A stretch of 64,000 bases of DNA, taken from assembly GCA_010909165.1 (NCBI GenBank), contig MU008158.1, forward strand, positions 1,079,478-1,143,477. Direction: 5' to 3'. This document shows positions 35,501 to 47,219 of the stretch, piece after piece. The notes beneath the pieces are model-generated. The model was given only the letters and a program-made list of their open reading frames with translations, did no database searches and was not told the DNA's origin. This DNA is from Anthoceros angustus (Eukaryota > Streptophyta > Anthocerotopsida > Anthocerotales > Anthocerotaceae). The translations under genes were made by a program, and so were the position numbers. Every line of letters starts with the position of its first letter. Position 1 is the first letter of the stretch.

Positions 35501-38500
35501 TGTTCAACGTGTCCAAGAGGCGATTGTTATCATCATCGATGATCGAGGATATAGTGCCAACTGGGATGTCTGGGTTTAGATTATCGTGGACCGAGGGGCA
35601 GCATACCGTATATGAAGGATCACCGGAAACGCGTGACATAGGCGGTCACTAACGTCATCTACATCTCTCTCTACAGTCAACATCAACTTTACGACATCTC
35701 GTGGAAGTCATCGTGAGGGTGAACCGGAGGGTTATGATCTCTCATCAAAGACAATCGTCGGCATGTGACACTCTACGAGTGGTTGGATCGAACAACTTGT
35801 AGCCATGGATGCCTGCTGTATAGCCTATAAAGATGTGACGCTTAGACTTATAGGCAAACTTGTGACGGAGTTTATCAGGAATGTGTGCATATGCTATGCT
35901 ACCAAAAACTCGAAGGTGTGACAGATCAGGTTTGACTCCCGTCCAAGCTTCGAAAGGTGTACAGCCATGAAGAGAAGAAACAGCAGAACGATTTTGCGTT
36001 GACACTTGCGCTCAAAAATCCGATAGCCTCGACGAGAGAAGAGCTCTAGCGATCCCGAATGGTTCGTGTCTTCTCTCGGCCATTCATGTCCGAGTGGTAT
36101 GGAATTGTGAGTTGTCGAGTAATCCCTCTCGGCAATACTCCCCGAAAAGTCAGTAGATAAATACTCCTTTCCATTATCGTAACGGATACACTTTAATTTG
36201 TAACCGGCCTCTCTCAAGATATGCTGTACCGCTTGAAGTCGTGGAACACATCACTCTTGTGGCGAAGGAGTTACATCACGAAAATGTGACTTGTCATCTT
36301 CAAACACGAAATATCTTGCGCCCTCAAGAGTTCAGACATAGGTCCACATATGTAAGATGAACCAGTCAAGTATTTCGTAGCCTTTCTTGGTTTTCCACTA
36401 CCAAAATGGGATTTGAATTGTTTACCATGCACACAGCCACGCATGATCAATCAATGTCAATAAGTTCCTTCTCACTAAAACCGCCACCATCCTTTCTCGA
36501 AGAAGTCTCCTCATCGCTTGGATATTGGGATGTCCCAGCGTATTTAAATGCATTGCTTGAGGTGCCATTGGTACTAACATCGATCGTTAATCGATGCGGT
36601 GTGGAACGTCAAGCAAAATCTAGCAAATAAAGGTCGAGAGGGTCCTCGAGCAATCACCATCAAGGTCTGCGGCCTAGAAATATGGCATTCAATACCTTGA
36701 ATGTGATTATCTGCTTCTTCCCAAGTGCCATAGTGCTAACCAAGTTCTTTGCAAGTCTTTGGAACATGTAAAGCTCTCCAAAGTAGGTAACTTCCGTCCT
36801 TCAAAGTGATTTGAATGTCTCCCGATCCTTTGATTGGAATGGTTGAGTTATCTCCTAATACCACCACGTATCTGTGGCATGTGGAGATGGCTCATATGTG
36901 ATAAAAGACTTTCTCTTTGAACACATATGATTGGAGGCTCCATCCCAGAACCATTTCACAGCCTTTAGTGGAAGAACCGAGATATGCAACTAGACTGGTG
37001 TAGAAGCCCTAGCGGTGAGCTTCACTTTGTTTACCTTTGCACTCTCATCTCGACTTTCTTCCTACAATCCTGGCGGCTTTCCACAATAATTACAATTCCT
37101 GTGCTTGGAGGTAGAATTAGAATTGGAGGATGGTGACCAAGGTAGAAAGGATGATACAACCCTCTACCCCGCCAAAACCACCCCTACCTCTACCTGCCTA
37201 CCACGCCCCTACCCCTACCAGAGAACAGTATCACTGCTTTATGTGGGGCATAAGAAGCGGAAGAATTACCCTTCATTTGTTTTCTATTCGCTTCAAATTG
37301 CAGAAGCTCCTACAACCTTCGCACGTATTAGAAGTTGTTGGGGCGTACGCGGTGTATAATCATTTATGTTTGAAGGCTTGAGCTAAAGAATTCATAACTT
37401 GATGGAAGTGAAAGTAATAGTAACCGCCGCCTTGATTACGAGATGATTACTCCAGAAGCAAGTCCGCTCTCGCAGCCCTAAACTTAGAGACATGGCTCTC
37501 GACGAGTCACTCTTCATGAAGTGTCTGCATGCAGTGTAGCACAGCCTCTGCTACCATATCCTTTGTATCATGGGTGTCGATAGCAATGACCAAACCTCGC
37601 TTTGAAGTTTGCGTCATTTTTATATGAGGTATCATCTCTTGAGACACGGAAGCCACAAGTATGTTTCTTGCCTTCCGCCTTTTTATGCTTCCATTCTAAC
37701 TCATCCTCTGTATATGTAGGTACCGCATCACTGTGTGAGACGGTCGAGGGCGACCAGCAATTTTTCTTGATCCCCATCGACAACATCCATCAAAAGCTTC
37801 TCATCTAAGATGCAACGCACTCAAGCTCCGTGCATCAAAATTATGAGAGGTCACCGATCCTTCTCCCGTAACTGCACCAAAGCGTCGATTAGAAGACCCC
37901 ATGATGCAGTACAACTTATGACTCAAAGAGGCAGCGACGAGCCAATGCTCCCGAGGTCACTGTCTTGTTCTTGCTTCGCCATTGTCACAAGGTCGAAACC
38001 CGCAATCTCTCAAGTCGATCCTGCCTTGATCAGGGTTATCGACGCGGTGTACTCCAAAAGTGCTCCGCATATTCAAGATGGAATTGAGAATAACATCATG
38101 TTCAAGAACCTTTCTTGGTAATGCGGATCAATTGTGCGTAATTTGATGGAGTTAAATTTGTATCTTGATTCTCGCAGATAGGCCGCCTCACTTGGGGTTG
38201 ATTAAATTGATTCGTAATCCCGCCTTCCATCAGAATTGAGAATTGACAAGAACGAGAGAAAACGTGATCTTTCAATTCTTTCAGCAGTTGTCCTCTCTTG
38301 AAGTATTTCCTCTCAAATGCGACCGAGAGGATCGATTCTTTCCTTATCGGACTGCCGGATTGCCTAAGATGATTTGCGAGGCATCCCGCCTATCCGCACT
38401 AGGGTTTCGGATGTCTTATGCATGTGACAATGGCTAGAGACAAACTAATGAAAGCAAGACACAGCACATTTCGATACCATGTAGCGTTTGAGATATCGAT

Positions 38501-38662
38501 CGACATGCACAAAACTTGCAACATGAGAATGTATATATTTTGGGGAACACATACAACAAGTCCAAGTCTCACAAAACGCATACAACGGAAAACTAACTAA
38601 AGAGTGCCCTAATGACAAACCCTATGTATATTGCAATGAATAAACCATCGTTATTTCTAACA
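32519..38662 (-). mobile_element. Antisense Ty1/copia element nested in the integrase of outer copia
   Basis: LTRs at 32519-32716 and 38480-38662, beginning TGTTAGAAATA and ending GCTACA when read on the minus strand. Next to the right LTR is TGGTATCG, a diverged tRNA-Met primer site. Next to the left LTR is a purine tract GAGAGGGG, the polypurine tract, so the orientation is minus. Internal relics in order are a gag zinc knuckle (about 37110-37040), integrase (36217-35745: IRYDNGKEYLS, FEAWTGVKPDLSHLRVFGS), reverse transcriptase start (35217-35040: NNTWKIVPPP, HLKWVFKLKYKADGS) and RNase H (34326-34040: WSSKKQTSVSLSSAEA). All are frameshifted. Between RNase H and the left LTR about 1.2 kb is unexplained. 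No clean target duplication was seen. Confidence 0.87.
32809..33263 (+). other. Unexplained segment between RNase H and LTR of inner copia
   Basis: Plus-strand frames, opposite to the copia, include an acidic Ser/Glu stretch (SASEDTPPAEEIHSASEDE) and then, in another frame, KEAIRKMTEVPLDIAEML followed by YLSRSIFQMYRS. Copia elements normally end soon after RNase H, so this is extra DNA. It could be a captured gene piece or a further insertion. No family is recognised. Confidence 0.3.
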
Positions 38663-41182
38663 AGATAAAGGCTATAAGATCATTCATCCTCAAACCCACA
38701 AGGTGACTCATTCCGCTGATGTCACCTTTCTTGAGGACATGCACCAGCCGGAGCTTCACACTGCAGATAGCGACGACGGACTCCGTGGATTTCTCCGCCC
38801 CGCACCCCGCGCCACAACCACAACCCCAGCTCCCTCCCGCCTCAGCCACCGCTGCCACCCACTCCACCGCACGGCCCCTCACACGCCCCGCGACACACAC
38901 CACAACCAATCCTCTTTGGCGACTTTGACACAGATGAAGCGGCGCTCACTTGGAAGGCCTCGAGCTCCAGCGCCACGGCTCGTAGCGAAGGGGGGGACAG
39001 CAGCAGCTCGACATCCGCTAGAAGAGGACGAAGACCTCCATTACAGCCGCAAGCGCACCTGTGACGCCACGAATCCTAACTGCACAACCGGAGAGCTCGG
39101 TGCGTAACGCCGCCAAGCGACAGCGCGCCCCATAACTGGCGCGCGCGGACAAGACTCCCGCCGCATCGGCTTCCATGGCTGCACTACCGGCGGTCTCCAC
39201 AAAGCGCGCCGCCGATCACTCCAGCGCGTGCGAGGACACCTCAAAGATTTGGGATCGGGATCCGACATCCTCGCACGGCACACCAAAGATCGCGCTGGCA
39301 CTTACTCCGGCTTGACGGTGTCTTCAACGCGACTGACCTTGCTTGCCTCCTCTTCACCAACCGACACCGCCTACCACATAATCGATTTAATATTTATGGG
39401 CCTTATCCCAAGACTCCAAAGGCAAGTAGAAATATATATTGATTTATCTAATTATGATAATCGAGATATTCAACCTACAAACACTTAAGGCAACAACAAC
39501 ACTGGATCTTCATCATGAGAGCACACATGAGGACATTCCACATCAACCTAATACCAACCAGCCTAGACGTAGGCATTCTCGGCTCCAATGCGTAAAATAC
39601 ATAGATATTCCCCTACTAAGGGGATCCTAAGAGCAATATAGCATATTGTCTTAATGCTATAGATCGCTTTATCCCCGCCACTACCAGGAGGCAATCACCT
39701 ACCCACAAAAGGAACACTGGAAGCAAGCAATCAGGTCAGAACTAGAATCCTTAGAAGCTAATAAGACTTGGACTTTAACTACTCTACCTAAGGATAGAAA
39801 GCTAGTAGGTTCTAAGTGGACATTTAAGATTAAGTTAAATGCTGACGGAAGCATAGAAAGGTATAAAGCAAGATTAGTAGCCAAGGGATATTCATAAAAT
39901 ATGGTTTCGACTACGACAAACCTTTAGTCCCTGCTTAAAATAACTTCACTTAGGATCCTCTTAGCCTTAGCATCTCACCATGACTATGAGCTAATGCAAC
40001 TTGATATTAAGACAACTTTTCTATATGGAGATCTCGACCACACTATTTACATGGAGATTCCAAGGGATACATGTGCAGGATAGGAGAAAATACAATGCCT
40101 CGCTATTACTCAAGTCCTTATGTGGACTTAAGCAAAGCGCCATGAAATGGTATTATAAGTTAGATGTTAGCCTTAAGGAGCTAGGGTTCACCAGCTAAAC
40201 TCGATAGCAACATCTATATCAAAAGATCATCAATTCATTGTTTTAGGAGTATATATAGTTCTTATGTCTAACACTAAGGCAATATTAGAAAATACCATCT
40301 ATGCTAGCTAAGCGCTTTCTATGACTACTTGTAGAGAACTTTTCTTTGTTTTAGGCATTCGTGTTCTAAGGGATAGAAATGCTAGAAGTATTCTTATTCA
40401 CCAATCCAAATACATTCAAGAGATCTTAACTAAGTTTAAGATGTTAGACGCTAAACCCATCTCTACACCTATGGAGATGAACCTTAAGCTTAGTAAGGAA
40501 CCGGATCACTGTGGATGACACCTGACACTACTCCTCCTTACTCTTCAGCCGTAGGTAGTCTCATGTACCTCATGGTTTGTACTAGACTTGTCCTACTCAA
40601 TGGGAGCTCTAGCACGCTTTATCCTCCTACTCGAGCTAAGGCGGTTAAGAGAATATTCGATATCCGAGACAACCTCGGACCTAGGGTTGCTCTATCAATC
40701 ACATATCAAGCAAGGAGAACCTTTACAACTTGAAGGTTTTAGCTGATGGAAATGTCGACGATAGAAAGAGCAAGCGCTATCTCTACCTACTAGGAGGCAC
40801 ACAACAAATTGGAGCAAGAGACAGCAGGTGGTCGACTCCCACCAAGCGAGTATTGTTCCTTAACACATGCACGCAAAGACGGACTATGGCAACTCCTTCA
40901 ACTTTCGAGTTAGGGGAGACTGAGAATCCCTAGGCCTCATTGCGACAATCAGGTGCTATCGCACTCACATATAATCCAAAGTTCCACGCCACGAAGCACG
41001 TGGAGATCCAATTCCATTTTATAAGGCAAGTGGTCGATGAAGGCAAGTTCATAGTTCTTTATTGCCCGACGGAACAAATGACGGCCGACGTGCTTACGAA
41101 GGCACTCAGCTCCGTCAAGCATCAAGAACACATGAGAAATATGGGACTAAGAAAAGTCTCAGAAATCAGCTATGGTACTTAG
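38663..41182 (+). pseudogene. Integrase end, reverse transcriptase and RNase H of outer copia
   Basis: Resumes the outer copia after the inner element. KGYKIIHPQTHKVTHSADVTFLED near 38670-38740 is the integrase C-terminus. A Pro/His-rich linker follows (38740-39100). Reverse transcriptase starts near 39690 ([43 protein letters not shown]), with TTFLYG-type sequence near 40010 and SLCGLKQSAMKWYYKLD near 40120, and the YVDD region near 40245 is destroyed. RNase H ends at 41182 (GAIALTYNPKFHATKHVEI, YCPTEQMTADVLTKAL). Many stops show it is dead. Confidence 0.85.
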
Positions 41183-41216
41183 CATAGTTTTATATATAGC
41201 CTAAGGACTAGATGCT

Positions 41217-41225
41217 AAGTGGGAG
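41217..41225 (+). promoter_or_regulatory. Polypurine tract of outer copia
   Basis: AAGTGGGAG directly before the 3' LTR, the normal copia plus-strand primer tract. Confidence 0.8.
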
Positions 41226-41443
41226 TGTTAAAGTAGTAGCATCTGCCCTTAGGGCACGTTTCAGTTCTTTAGCAGATTTTAAGAACTCAAGCGTTATAGC
41301 TGAACAGGCATCACCGAACGGTTACAAAAAAAGCAGCGTTTGGGCACAGCCCTGAACGTACATCATGTACACTGCTCCTCATTGCTAATCAATCAATCCA
41401 ATCTGTCTAACACATCCTGTGCCCGGTCCATGTGACCGCAACA
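41226..41443 (+). repeat. 3' LTR of outer copia
   Basis: 218 bp direct repeat of 26205-26415, with TG start and CA end. Confidence 0.93.
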
Positions 41444-42037
41444 CGCAGGCCTATCAAGTTTCAACCACTATTGCCTGTTCCGCAGGCCCTCCTGAAATCC
41501 CCCTCTCCGTCTCCTTCCCTCCTGAAATCCCCTGCCTCCCTCTCCTTCCCTCCCTGAAACCCCTCCTCCTCCTCCTCCTTTCCTCTCCTCTCCTTCCTTC
41601 CTTCCTTCCTTCCTCCCGCCAGCCTGAGAGAGCCGGTGGCTGGGTTGAGCATCCCTCTATTGTTCATCACACTCACAACAGTTGCATAATGATTTCTTTC
41701 TCTTCAATCGTACATCACATAAGACGGTCAGAGTGAAGGCGAACCCAATGGCTCAGCACGATTCATTGGTGAGACGATTGTTACTACATTCGGTAGTCTA
41801 GTTCAGAACAGTCCGTCCCTGCTTTTCTTGTGGGGCATCCCGGTTTCCCTTGTGTACGGCGTTGGGTGGCGAGCACGGGCCAGCTGCCCGGGACCCAGGC
41901 AGATTAATGAGCAAGCTAGCAGGTGGGCAGGGAGCGGGGCATTACACGCGTGATCATACACCCACTCGATCGGCTAACCACCCACAGTGTAGAATTTGTG
42001 GAATGCCTGCTTGTCTGCATGGGTGCTCGATCCCAGC
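41444..42037. other. Intergenic with pyrimidine-rich tract
   Basis: Strongly C/T-rich at 41480-41615, including CTCCTCCTCCTCCTC and (CTTC)n runs at 41564-41610. No gene. Confidence 0.6.
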
Positions 42038-42594
42038 TCAGACGTTGGTAACGGGGGGCAGTAATTCCTGCAGCGCAGCCAGCCCAGCGACGCGCTTGGA
42101 GCTGGCGGCCTCGCTCTCCAAGGTGACGCGCCACACGTTTGTGGCGCTCTGCTGCCCCGTGGTGGCGTCCACGGAGGAGGTGACGGTAGCCTGCGTGGCC
42201 GCCCTGGCGCAGCGGAAAGCGCCGGTGCCTCCCAACACGGCCAGCTCGCGCACGTCGATGAGCTTGTTGGAGGTGCCGGCCACGACCAGGCTGCCGCTCA
42301 CGGACTCGGTGTCAAAGGTGAAGGCGATGGTGAGCGTGGAGTTGGAGGTGCCGGGCACCCCGCGGTGTTAAGGCTGTAGCCCTGGCGCGCCCCAGGGGCT
42401 TGGACGCGGTCGGCCCCACGGTGAGCGCGTCGTCGAACACCAGGATCCTCCCAAACTTGTCCCTGCTCGGATCCCCAGCCGCCGATTCCCATTCCGTGGG
42501 CGACTCCCCGCCGATGGTGAGGTGCGCGTAGAACTGGAACTCCAGAACCGGGGCGTCCTCGCAGGTTCCCACCTCCCGCAGGCCCTGCACCCAA
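42038..42594 (-). pseudogene. Dirigent gene 3, frameshifted
   Basis: Minus-strand dirigent sequence split over three frames. LEFQFYAHLTIGGESPTEW, DKFGRILVFDDALTVGP and KPLGRAR are in the first, GYSLNT in the second (near 42370), then VPGTSNSTLTIAFTFDTES, VRELAVLGGTGAFRCARA and a normal stop in the third. Both frame changes lie within ~30 bp at 42350-42385. Upstream, an acceptor-like GGGTGCAG near 42582 suggests a first exon with the signal peptide that I cannot find. Its FDDALTVGP motif is closer to ordinary dirigents than the two intact genes are. Each frame change is one base, so consensus error is possible. Confidence 0.72.
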
Positions 42595-42639
42595 AATTCA
42601 ATGTCTCCACATCCATCACTTGCTAATTCATGTCTCCAC

Positions 42640-42706
42640 AGCACAGACAGACAGACAGAGACAGACAGACGGACAGACAGACAGAAAGAGACAGACAGAC
42701 AGAGCC
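42640..42706. repeat. (CAGA)n microsatellite
   Basis: Imperfect tetranucleotide repeat (ACAGACAGACAGAGACAGACAG ...) of about 65 bp immediately upstream of dirigent pseudogene 3. Confidence 0.92.
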
Positions 42707-42710
42707 GCAA

Positions 42711-43682
42711 ACTAAAGAGCTACGACGGGAGCGCGCGGTAGCAAAACAAGGAATATTATGCATCGCTCACGTTATGCTGCCAGGGCTCGGAGAGCGCAAA
42801 GGCTGCAGCCATGCTGGCCAGATTCTGGACCTCGGGTCGTGTGGTGAGTGATCGCAAGGATCCCAGGGCCTGCTGATACGTCCGGTCGGCGGAAAGGCAC
42901 GAATTGGAAGCTACTGTTAGTAGTGGATGTTGGAACTACAGCTTCTGCTACTCCAGATCCTTATACATCACTCCCATCGGCAAGCTGAGACAGTGCCGGG
43001 CACCGCAGAGTGTCCATCATTAAGCATGTGGCAAGGCGCATTTTGCACTGCACAATCTGGTGAACGATCTTCTCGGCTGATGAAGTTGCAGGCAACTGCG
43101 AGACATGCCATGAGTCAAAGGCTCGTCAGATGCCTTCGTCATGAATGCACGGTGTCTTTGGTACCGGGTCGGCACACCCAAATCCACACGTCTCTACTAT
43201 ATTCGGCTATCACAGCTTCTAATGGTTTAGGCATAAATATTTTACTGTATCCAGATTTTACTATTCACTGAGAAACGATGGCGAGCTTGCCGTGCAGGTG
43301 CAGGTCTTGCCTTTCGGATTTGTGGTGCGCGTGCGGCTGGGATTTGGGCCATGCCCGACTTGGCTCATGGGCGGCCCTGGTTCACGGTGGTGGAGGCTCG
43401 GAAGCATCCCTGTAGTTATCCTATTTCAGGGCATGGGAGACTGGGTCAGGCTGTGAAGATCAAGTCTCAACGGCGTTGCGATAACACTAGAGAATACTTC
43501 AAGACACAGTGAAAACAAAAGGTGGAAGAGTTGTGGTGGAGAGGAAGAACGTCACCATGTCGGTTTAGAGTGATACAAAGCAAGCTTTGTATGTGTAAGC
43601 AATGCTGTTCTCTACGTTCTTTCTTCTATGAAGTCCTGTCCATTATCGGAGAAGAAGTTCAGACAAACCGAGCCTGAGACGG
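42711..43682. other. Intergenic, nothing recognised
   Basis: No conserved frame, splice chain, RNA gene or transposon terminus is visible in this ~1 kb. Confidence 0.5.
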
Positions 43683-44185
43683 TCAGTGTCCAGACTGTCC
43701 CGCTGGAGCACGATGGTCCATTTTGTTGGTGGACGAGAATTCACCAGCCGAATTGGAGGAAGAAGATATTGGGCTTTGAATGGCGACGCCCTGGGCTAAC
43801 CGAAAATCTTCCGTGCCTGCCAAAATCGCCACCTCTCGATCAGGCTGCACCTTGTTGGTGGTGCCCCAACGATGAGACTGCCCTTCACATCGCCAGTATT
43901 GATCATGAAGGTTAAGAAGAGGAAGAGTTGTTGCCAGTGGCTTCATCTGTGTTGACGGCGATGCCTCTGGCACGCCCGATGGGTGTGGAGGCCGGTTCTG
44001 GGCCGGCTGTAATCACGTCGTCCACAGCAAGGATGGTCCCAAACCTGAAGCTGCTGAGATCGCCTCCCGGTGCAGCCACAGGTACCTCAGAGGCACCTGA
44101 TCCCCGATCTGCAGGTGTACATAGAACTTGAAGGAGAGTGCATCTTTGTGCTGTCCAGAGCCGACCTGGAAAACACCACTTCAAC
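43683..44185 (-). pseudogene. Dirigent gene 4, frameshifted
   Basis: Minus-strand relic. DALSFKFYVHLQIGD lies near 44145-44105. After a frame change come SSFRFGTILAVDDVITAGPEP, TPIGRARGIAVNTDEATGNNSS, then FLTFMINTGDVKGSLIVG in another frame, and DREVAILAGTEDFRLAQGVA in a third before the stop at 43683. Block order matches dirigents throughout. An intron acceptor (TTTTCCAG) near 44170 suggests the first exon lay upstream. At least three frame changes make it a likely pseudogene. Confidence 0.72.
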
Positions 44186-45725
44186 ATCAACATGTGTGTA
44201 TGTGGCTGTTGCAACAGGAGGCTATCCTCCTCAACTCTGGCAGATACACAGGACAGGCCTCTCACCTGGAAAGCACTGCACTTTGGTCGACAGCACTGGC
44301 AATATCGGCGATGAGGGCAGTGCTCTGCACAGAAAAATTCCTGCATTAGCACATTCTGTCAAGGGAAGAGAACACTTGTAACCAAGCTTTTGCAATTGAC
44401 CTCCAGTGATGGGGAGCCGGTAGTTCCCTACATACGTGGGCATGTTCTGCTGATGCAGATGGCGGAGACGACAAGATAGTGACTCCTGCTAGTGCAACGG
44501 CAGCCCGAGATAAGCTTGTCAGAGTTGATGTCATGAAGTCTGGTCCAGCGGATGAACCAGGTCTTGGAGCAGCGGGAGAATGCTGGAGCTGATCACGAGA
44601 ACCGAACTCAGACTTTGGATACATTCCACATCCTGCTTCTGTCCTGACATGTTCCCCGCATCCCTGGCCTGCATTTTGTGGTGAAGAGCCGATATCAAAG
44701 GCAATGAACTTGAAAACCGATGCCCAGCAAGCATCCATAACACATAAGATGCCAGCCACGTGACAAGAAGATAGGAGATGCCTGTTATCTGGCACGAGGA
44801 GCTTCCCACCGCTCTCAGCTCAACAACGTTGCGAGTCCCTGAAGATACTGCAAGAACCATCGTAGAGCGGGAAGAAGGTGGACGAAGGAGTGCTCCTGTG
44901 AAGGGATTGGAAATCCCCATGCCTTGTGTCAGTGGAGCGAAAGTGGAGGTATCCATCTGCATTGTCCACTTTCGCCAACTCTCCAGCCGAAGGGTACGCC
45001 GTTCCTAGCACAGGGCAATCTTGGCCATCCCGTAGAAACCACAATACTCCTGGGAAGGACACAATAGTGAGCAATCATTCGGCAGTGCTTGTCAAAACAG
45101 CATGCCTAAGGAAACCCTGCCTGCATGTTGGGGCATCATAGTCAGGCTTCAGAAGGCGTCACGGCTCAAGATTCTAGGTGGCTCACCCGATACCCGAGGC
45201 CGGCTGCTGGCACACGGACACCGATGTTACAGCTGACCGCCCATATCCGCAACCTCGCTGAAAACATGACTCCACAGATCCTTCAATCTCTTGCCTGTTT
45301 TGCTTTTTTATACGTTCTGTGCTGTAGACTGCACACCGATGGTCCCTTGCAACTGCAAACGTGGGATACGTGTTGGATGCTCGGTTTGCCAAGTGGATGC
45401 TGGCAGCTGAAATCTACATACAATGCTTTCACAGCTAGATTCCAGGCAGCCCACCAGATATTTCTTTTGTTGCTAGGGCGTGCACGCTTGTGACTCCCAT
45501 GTTGTCCATGCCTGAACTCTTTGTGATTTGATGGTGTATGTTTTAAGAGCTTCACGGCTCCAGGGTGATGGGGTGATGGAGCCACTGGAAAGAAGTTAAG
45601 CTGCCAAACCCGTTTATAGGGTGTCCCCGGCCAGACTGAAGGTTATGATAAACGCACAATCGCAGTCACGCAGGCGAAGATATTACGCGGATGGGGACTT
45701 CAAGCGCTCACGATGTGGCGCTGCC
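44186..45725. other. Unrecognised region, possible minus-strand gene remnants
   Basis: Minus-strand frames at 45074-44820 (containing GTAYPSAGELAKVDNADGY) and 44962-44531 (a hydrophobic run ISYLLVTWLASYVLWMLAG) have no family I can name. They overlap in different frames, so at most one can be coding at a time. Confidence 0.3.
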
Positions 45726-46074
45726 ATGGAGTCGTTATCAGAAGAGGTGCGGGAGCTCTCTCGGCACTTCCGGAGAGGTGGAACGTGTGAGAGGTCCTCT
45801 ACCTCCCTGCAGTTTCTCAGGGATTATGTGATGCCTGGTAAGCCATGCATCATCACTGACGCGATTGATCACTGGCCCGCTCTCCGATGCTGGTCCAACG
45901 AGTACCTCTCTGCTGTGCTGAGACACCAGACTGTGAGCGTGCACTTCACACCTGATGGGCGGGCGGATGCTGTGGCGGATCCTGCCATCTTGCAACGACT
46001 GTATGGCTGCACGCTGGCTTCACTGGGTCCTGAGTCTGGTGAGGATGGCTTATTGGTGACGCTTGCCCTGGGTG
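45726..46074 (+). pseudogene. JMJ32: Truncated 5' copy of JMJ32-like JmjC gene
   Basis: MESLSEEVRELSRHF begins a frame with [46 protein letters not shown] and LLVTLALG, the N-terminal part of the JMJD7/JMJ32 family (a cytosolic or nuclear JmjC oxygenase). It stops at the point corresponding to the first intron donor of the gene at 64000-62573, without any JmjC catalytic residue. From 45867 to 46074 it is nearly identical, in inverted orientation, to 64000-63801. At 46070-46074 the five bases GGGTG are shared with the transposon sequence that follows. The reading frame is better preserved here than in the longer copy. Upstream in-frame ATGs exist at 45621 and 45645. Confidence 0.82.
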
Positions 46075-47219
46075 ACACAAGGGTAAAGGGATCATCTTGA
46101 ACTCGTAGAAGGATAACAAGATCTAGGGTTCACTATGTGCATTCCAATTGTCCTTCTTCTTCCTTGGATATCGGTGATAATAGGACTTTACCCGAACCCT
46201 AGACCTCAAGCTAGCATATTCCATGCGAATCCGCCCAAGGTTACTTTAACCAAACCCTAACCCTCATCCGACATATTCAACTCGATTTTGAAGGCCAAGG
46301 TTAATTTGACCCAAACCCTAATCCTCGGCCACACTTCTCCTCGGCCATATGTGGGAATAGTGCAGAAAATTTTAAAGGTTGACTTTGGGTTGTCATCAAG
46401 CTAATTTTTAAAGGTTAAGTGGTTCAAACTAGTTTATGAGGATGCAAATGATCACAAAAAGGGATTGAAGAAGGACAATTCGGAATGCACATAGTGAACC
46501 CTAGATCTTGTTATCCTTCTACGAGTTCAAGATGATCCCTTTACCCTTGTGTCACCCAAACTAATTCAAACTTTTTGTATGACAATAAAGTGGTTGTCGG
46601 GACGCTGCGTGGAAAACGCGTTGTCTTTGAAGAAAATATGGATGCATAGGGATGTGGATGCATATGGAGGATTTTTCAGCATGTCCCGCTTGTTCTCGTT
46701 TAGGGTCGGCCTAGCCCAAGCCAGAATCGATGTACACCGGTTACCTCTACTTTTTCTTTTTAGGGTAAAAGATGTGGGTTATCATCAAAACCCATTCTAA
46801 ATTAGTGCTGTTATGCGACGGTGTCTAGTCGTAAAGGGTCTTGTTGAAAACCCTACGGTGTGTAGTAAACTATGGGATGTTGTAAAATACCATTGGCATG
46901 TTGTAAAAGAACCCGTTGTAATGGAGAAAGTCACAAATTGATGGCCCGTAGTAAACAAACATGCCATCGTTGTAAGCGTCCATAAGCTCTTGTAAGTAAC
47001 AAGTGCCCGTAGTAAAATCCATTTTGTTTTGCCACGTCTGCGCCTTTGGCAAAACAAGCCTATAATAAAGTTGGAATGAGGTTTAGTAAATTCGGCTATA
47101 CTTGAAAATAATACATGGACTTGAAGCGGTGCCTTCAATTGGCGTAGTAAAATGGGCGATCGTGGTAAAATGCACCCTGTTGTAAAGCGCAATTAGTAAG
47201 TATACTTTTCCTAGTAGTG
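46070..47219 (+). mobile_element. Truncated CACTA copy with fold-back left end
   Basis: From ~46150 to 47219 this repeats the right 1.1 kb of the CACTA at 28214-31665, including sub-terminal GTAGTAAAA/GTTGTAAAA repeats and the terminus CTTTTCCTAGTAGTG. Its first 90 bp (46070-46159) are the reverse complement of its own 46467-46557, making an inverted repeat with a ~310 bp spacer. The switch point shares CCTTCTTC. The right end abuts an antisense copia relic. Confidence 0.85.

Larger units (their letters stand above)
26205..41443 (+). mobile_element. Ty1/copia LTR retrotransposon with two nested insertions
   Basis: Bounded by two direct LTRs that start TGTTAAAG and end CGCAACA. Reading order is LTR, primer-binding site, gag, protease, integrase, reverse transcriptase/RNase H, polypurine tract, LTR, as in Ty1/copia. 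It spans 15.2 kb, but removing the CACTA element (28214-31665) and the antisense copia (32519-38662) leaves about 5.6 kb, the usual size. The LTRs differ by roughly 7-8% by eye and the coding region has many stops, so it is an old, inactive copy. No matching 5 bp target duplication was found (ACATG before, CGCAG after), so one end may be rearranged. Confidence 0.9.

Noticed and set aside
26200-41448. Target-site duplication of the outer copia
   Set aside because: The flanking pentamers (ACATG and CGCAG) do not match, so no duplication can be claimed.
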